Shown here: positions 6,508 through 9,412 of the stretch, one piece after another
Numbering within the stretch: the first letter of the stretch is position 1
How the letters are laid out: every line of letters begins with the position of its first letter
Source of the DNA: JASFUX01 sp050050115
Lineage (GTDB): Bacteria; Pseudomonadota; Alphaproteobacteria; Caulobacterales; Maricaulaceae
NCBI GenBank assembly: GCA_050050115.1
Contig: JASFUX010000135.1
Coordinates: 1-9,412 of the forward strand
Direction of reading: 5' to 3'
DNA: 9,412 nt
Program-made: the position numbers and the translations under genes
The notes under the pieces: model-generated
What the model saw: the letters and a program-made list of their open reading frames with translations, nothing else
Told to the model about the DNA's origin: nothing
Database searches by the model: none

Positions 6508-6532
6508 CGCCGCCCACTTGCCTTGGGCGGCG
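6508..6532 (+). terminator. Strong GC hairpin after the pdxY-DUF429 pair
   Basis: CGCCGCCCA (6508-6516) and TGGGCGGCG (6524-6532) form a perfect 9 bp stem around the 7 nt loop CTTGCCT, 14 nt after the DUF429 stop. No T-run follows, so it is not a textbook intrinsic terminator; it could act as a U-tract-less terminator, a transcript 3'-end stabiliser, or a leader structure for the serine hydrolase that starts 21 nt further on. The stem itself is read directly from sequence; its function is inferred. Confidence 0.5.
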
Positions 6533-6553
6533 CACCTGCCGACATTGCCGAAC

Positions 6554-7708
6554 ATGACCGTCTCCTCCTCTCCGCTCATTGACGGCGAGGTCGCTTCCGG
6601 GTTCGAGCCGGTGCGCGATCAGCTGCTTGCGCATTTCGCCGACGATCTGGAGCTTGGCGCCCAGGTCGCCGTCAGCCTCGAGGGCGAATTCGTCTGCGAT
6701 CTTTCCGCCGGCTTCGCGACCCGCGACGAGACCCGGCCGATGACGCGGTCGACGCTGGTCCCGGTGTTCTCCTGCTCGAAGGCGATCTCAGCGCTGGCGA
6801 TCGCCTGGCTGGTCGATCAGGGCAAGCTCGCTTACGCGCAGCCGGTCGCCGCGCTCTGGCCGGAATTCGCCGCCGAGGGCAAAGCCGAGGTCACGGTCGC
6901 CGAGGCGCTGTCGCACCAGGCCGGCCTGCCCGGGATCGCCGAGGACTGGTCGAGCGCGGACTGGTTCGATCAGGACAAGGCCGCGGCCCGCCTCGCCGCG
7001 ATGGCGCCGATGTGGCCGCCCGGAACTGCGGCGGGCTACCACCCGATCTCCTGGGGCGTGATCGCCCAAGAGATCGCGCGCCGCGCCGACGGCCGAACGA
7101 TCGGCGCGATCCTGCGCGAGGCGTTCACGGACGAAGACGGGATCGATTTCGCGCTCGGCCTGCCCGAGGCGGAGCACGAGCGCGTCTGCGGCGTGCGCAA
7201 GCCCACGGCCGTGCCGAATTTCGGCGAGATGAACGAGGCGACCCGCGTCGCTTTCCTAAAGCCCTGGTCGTCGAGCCGCGCCGCCGACCGCACCCAGCTC
7301 CTGACCGCCGAGCTGCCCGCGGCCAACGGCGTCGCCTCGGCGCGCGGACTGGCGACTTTGATGCAGGCTTACGCGCGGCAAGGCCGCATCGGCGCGCGGC
7401 AGGTCATCGGCGCGGAGACCATCGAAGAGGCGATCAAGCCGCGCTTCATTGGTCCCGACCTGGTGCTGCCGGGCCTCAACGCCCGCGGCGTCGGACTGAT
7501 CATGAACCCGTCCGACGCGGCGCTTGAAGGCCCGCGTTTCGGACCGGGCGTCCGCACGGTGGCGCATTCGGGACATGGCGGTTCCTGCGTGCTCGCCGAT
7601 CCCGACCGCGGGCTGACGTTCGCCTATGCGCCCAACCGGCAAAGCAGCGCCCTCGTCCTCGACGCGCGGGCCGAGCGGTTGATCAACGCCGTGTACGGCG
7701 CGCTTTAA
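6554..7708 (+). CDS. Serine hydrolase, beta-lactamase/EstB esterase family
   Basis: Protein of 384 aa in the beta-lactamase/penicillin-binding-protein-like fold (PF00144 type, which includes class C beta-lactamases and family VIII esterases such as EstB). The S-x-x-K catalytic motif is Ser73-Cys-Ser-Lys76, nucleophile plus general base. The second motif is Tyr162-His-Pro (G-Y-H-P-I-S-W-G), in place of the Y-x-N of true beta-lactamases, and the third is H338-S-G-H-G-G, in place of K-T-G. This pattern fits esterases and amidases better than antibiotic-destroying lactamases. There is no signal peptide, so the enzyme is probably cytoplasmic, again unlike a periplasmic lactamase. The frame can be extended to a TTG at 6518, but that codon lies inside the 6508-6532 hairpin; ATG at 6554 is preferred although its ribosome-binding site is weak. 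The substrate is unknown. Confidence 0.9.
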   Translation: MTVSSSPLIDGEVASGFEPVRDQLLAHFADDLELGAQVAVSLEGEFVCDLSAGFATRDETRPMTRSTLVPVFSCSKAISALAIAWLVDQGKLAYAQPVAALWPEFAAEGKAEVTVAEALSHQAGLPGIAEDWSSADWFDQDKAAARLAAMAPMWPPGTAAGYHPISWGVIAQEIARRADGRTIGAILREAFTDEDGIDFALGLPEAEHERVCGVRKPTAVPNFGEMNEATRVAFLKPWSSSRAADRTQLLTAELPAANGVASARGLATLMQAYARQGRIGARQVIGAETIEEAIKPRFIGPDLVLPGLNARGVGLIMNPSDAALEGPRFGPGVRTVAHSGHGGSCVLADPDRGLTFAYAPNRQSSALVLDARAERLINAVYGAL

Positions 7709-8433
7709 GCGGAAAAGAACTCGAGCGGACGGTCGACCATGAAGACGCCGGCGGTGAGCGGGCCACCGTAGACCGCGCCGGTGTCGAGATTGATCCGCCG
7801 CCGTCCGACATAAGGCTTATCGTCGTCGGTCGGGGTGTGGCCGTGCACAACCACCTTGCCGTCGAGGCGCGCGTTCGCCGGCCAATGGCTGTCGTCCATG
7901 AAAGCGCGCGCACGGGTCCACAGCAGCACCTGATCGTCGCAGTCGGGGAACTTGTCGGGCCGCACCCCGGCGTGGACGAACAAAAGGCCCTCGTTTTGGT
8001 ATTCGATCAGCGTGGGGAGGTTCTCCATCCAGTCGACGTGCGCGGTCGGAACCGACTCGTGCAGCGGCGTGCCCGGCGGCGCGGCCGCGGCGTAGGAATC
8101 GATCGTCTTCTGCCCGCCGTTCGAGAGCCAAAGCGACACCGCGCTCGCATCCTCGCCCAAGAGGGCGTCGAGCATCAGCTGCTCGTGGTTGCCCATGAGA
8201 AAGCGAACGTCCAGATCGCCCGATCGCGCATGCTCGCGCTCGAACTCGATGAGATAGGAGACGACGCCAGCGCTGTCGGGCCCGCGGTCGACGTAGTCGC
8301 CGAGGTGGACGAGGGTCGCCGGCCGGCCCGCGCCCTCCCCGCGCCTGTGATAGAGAATCTGCCGATGCAGCTCGCGCAGGCGCTCGCATTCGCCGTGAAT
8401 GTCGCCGATCGCGTAGAAGATGCGTTCGCTCAT
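7705..8433 (-). CDS. Metallophosphatase, PPP / ApaH-like family
   Basis: Calcineurin-like phosphoesterase of 242 aa with a dinuclear metal site. All signature motifs are present in order: G-D11-I-H13-G, G-D46-Y-V-D-R-G, G-N82-H83-E, L-F-V-H-A-G-V and V-H-G-H-T-P, followed by an L-D-T-G-A motif that often closes bacterial PPP-type phosphatases. The family includes serine/threonine phosphatases (PrpA/PrpB type) and diadenosine tetraphosphatases (ApaH, PrpE); the two cannot be separated from these motifs. The frame could be extended 22 codons upstream, but that stretch runs inside the hydrolase gene and lacks family character, while ATG at 8433 begins M-S-E-R-I-F-Y-A-I-G-D-I-H-G. It shares one base with the preceding hydrolase stop (TGATG), implying translational coupling. 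Its TAA stop overlaps the TAA stop of the convergent serine hydrolase. Confidence 0.93.
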   Translation of the reverse strand: MSERIFYAIGDIHGECERLRELHRQILYHRRGEGAGRPATLVHLGDYVDRGPDSAGVVSYLIEFEREHARSGDLDVRFLMGNHEQLMLDALLGEDASAVSLWLSNGGQKTIDSYAAAAPPGTPLHESVPTAHVDWMENLPTLIEYQNEGLLFVHAGVRPDKFPDCDDQVLLWTRARAFMDDSHWPANARLDGKVVVHGHTPTDDDKPYVGRRRINLDTGAVYGGPLTAGVFMVDRPLEFFSA

Positions 8434-9398
8434 CAGTCTTTCATGCGGCGCTCCAGCCAATCGATCAGGAGCGCGTTCAGCTGGTCCGGCGCCTCCCACT
8501 GGGTCCAGTGGCCGATGTCCGGAATGACGTGCCGTTCAAGGTCGCGCGTCAGATCATCCATCCACCGCGTCAGCCTCGGAGGCAATATGGGATCGCATTG
8601 CGCGGAAATCATTAACGCCGGCTTGTCGATGTTGTGATCAACCCCGTCCATGCGCGCCCAGTTGGCGTCCATGTTGCGGTACCAGTTGAGCCCGCCGGTC
8701 AGCCCCGTCTTGGCGTAGGCGTCGATGAACACCTGCCGGTCCTCTTCAGGCACGACGATGTCCCGCGCCTTGCTCCGGTCGTAGCGCGCGAAGCGCTTCA
8801 GAAGATGGGTGATCGAGCGCGGCAGCTTGTCGAGGTCTTCAGCAGGCGGCGGACCGGCGAACATGAACGCGAAGAAGTCCTCGAAGTTGCGCGAGAACGC
8901 CGCTTCGGCCCGCCCCGGCTCCTGAACCTGGACGATGTAGTGGTCTTCGCCGCCGTAGTCGCGCATCGACTCGGTGGTCTTGCGCGCGCCGTGCGGCAGA
9001 TGCGGCGTGTTCACCCCGACGACCCCGCGGGTGCGCTCGGGCCGCAGCATGGCGAAGTGCCAGGCGACGATGCCGCCCCAGTCATGGCCGACGACCACCG
9101 CCTTCTCAGCGCCCGCCCAGTCGAGCAGCCCTTCGACGTCGGAGACGAGATGATCGATGCCGTAGGCGGCGACGCTGTCGGGCGCGTCCGAGCCGCCGAA
9201 GCCGCGCCCGTCGGGGGCGAGCACGCGGAAGCCGGCCTCGGCGATGGGCCCGATCTGATGCTTCCAGGAATAAGCCAGCTCGGGCCAGCCGTGCAGCAGC
9301 ACGACGACCGGACCGTCCGCCGGTCCGGCGGCGTGGACTGACAATTCCACCTCTCCCACGCCGACACGCTGCGCCGGCGGGAATACTGCTTCGCCCAT
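8433..9398 (-). CDS. Alpha/beta hydrolase, epoxide-hydrolase-like
   Basis: Alpha/beta hydrolase of 321 aa with the features of soluble epoxide hydrolases, which open epoxides to diols through an aspartyl-ester intermediate. Oxyanion motif H36-G-W-P-E-L, then D-G-R-G-F-G-G-S-D (63-71), nucleophile elbow V-G-H-D106-W-G-G with Asp rather than Ser, charge-relay Asp269 (A-Q-C-D-P) and His297 (D-I-G-H-W). The lid carries Tyr240 in N-W-Y-R-N, a hallmark tyrosine that activates the epoxide, and Tyr154 (H-Y-I-V-Q-V-Q) as the likely partner. Haloalkane dehalogenase also uses Asp but lacks the lid tyrosines, so epoxide hydrolase is favoured. No signal peptide. ATG at 9398 is chosen over the TTG directly before it because of the GAGGGGG site. 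It heads a two-gene unit with the metallophosphatase. The natural substrate is unknown. Confidence 0.92.
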   Translation of the reverse strand: MGEAVFPPAQRVGVGEVELSVHAAGPADGPVVVLLHGWPELAYSWKHQIGPIAEAGFRVLAPDGRGFGGSDAPDSVAAYGIDHLVSDVEGLLDWAGAEKAVVVGHDWGGIVAWHFAMLRPERTRGVVGVNTPHLPHGARKTTESMRDYGGEDHYIVQVQEPGRAEAAFSRNFEDFFAFMFAGPPPAEDLDKLPRSITHLLKRFARYDRSKARDIVVPEEDRQVFIDAYAKTGLTGGLNWYRNMDANWARMDGVDHNIDKPALMISAQCDPILPPRLTRWMDDLTRDLERHVIPDIGHWTQWEAPDQLNALLIDWLERRMKD

Positions 9399-9404
9399 CA
9401 ACGT

Positions 9405-9411
9405 CCCCCTC
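9405..9411 (-). promoter_or_regulatory. Ribosome-binding site of the epoxide hydrolase gene
   Basis: GAGGGGG on the minus strand, 6 nt before the ATG at 9398. It is the strongest Shine-Dalgarno candidate in the window and decides the start over the adjacent TTG. The promoter for this unit must lie to the right of the window. Confidence 0.65.
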
Positions 9412-9412
9412 G

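Noticed and set aside
5699..6634. A 311-codon minus-strand frame opposite the DUF429 gene
   Set aside because: Runs through the whole DUF429 gene and its 3' hairpin with Arg/Ala/Gly-rich sequence and no motif; shadow frame.
1..9412. Defence system, mobile element, phage, biosynthetic cluster, CRISPR array or RNA gene
   Set aside because: No transposase, integrase, nuclease-helicase pair, toxin-antitoxin pair, direct-repeat array, target-site duplication or tRNA-like fold was seen on either strand; all recognised genes are chromosomal metabolic types.

Overview
The window is very GC-rich and gene-dense, with 60-215 bp gaps, several 1-4 bp gene overlaps and Shine-Dalgarno-led starts. The SdhC, SdhD and SdhA proteins (SdhC with a Pro-Leu-Ser-Pro-His-Leu start and Ser-Ile-Leu-His-Arg motif) together with the compact layout suggest an alphaproteobacterium, possibly of the Caulobacterales/Hyphomonadales/Parvularculales type. 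The lineage is an inference from protein style, not from a marker gene. There is no sign of phage, transposon, plasmid, CRISPR or horizontal transfer: base composition looks uniform and every gene is intact except the one cut by the left edge.

Layout, left to right. (1) 1-2847, minus strand: the succinate dehydrogenase operon sdhC-sdhD-sdhA, with stop codons embedded in the next gene's ribosome-binding site, followed by the start of a small membrane protein cut by the window edge. The iron-sulfur subunit gene sdhB is not in the window and should lie further left. (2) 2848-3062: a 215 bp divergent control region with a candidate sdh promoter, a short dyad and an 8-bp tandem repeat. (3) 3063-3935, plus: a classical short-chain dehydrogenase, convergent with (4) 3948-4847, minus: a CitE/HpcH-type CoA-ester lyase. 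(5) 4929-6493, plus: a PdxY-type pyridoxal kinase overlapping a DUF429 protein by ATGA, followed by a strong GC hairpin. (6) 6554-7708, plus: a serine hydrolase of the beta-lactamase/EstB esterase family, whose stop overlaps that of (7) 7705-8433, minus: a PPP-type metallophosphatase, itself coupled by TGATG to (8) 8433-9398, minus: an epoxide-hydrolase-like alpha/beta hydrolase.

How they fit together: the sdh genes encode the membrane anchors and flavoprotein of respiratory complex II (TCA cycle, quinone reduction). The rest is a set of small metabolic and hydrolytic enzymes in short one- or two-gene units with no obvious shared pathway; the pairs pdxY-DUF429 and epoxide hydrolase-phosphatase are probably co-translated. 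I looked for a novel multi-gene system and did not find one I could defend. The most useful leads are the pdxY-DUF429 coupling, the membrane ORF placed after sdhA, and several regulatory structures between genes. Several starts were moved inward from the longest open frame because the longest frame began at TTG or lacked a ribosome-binding site.
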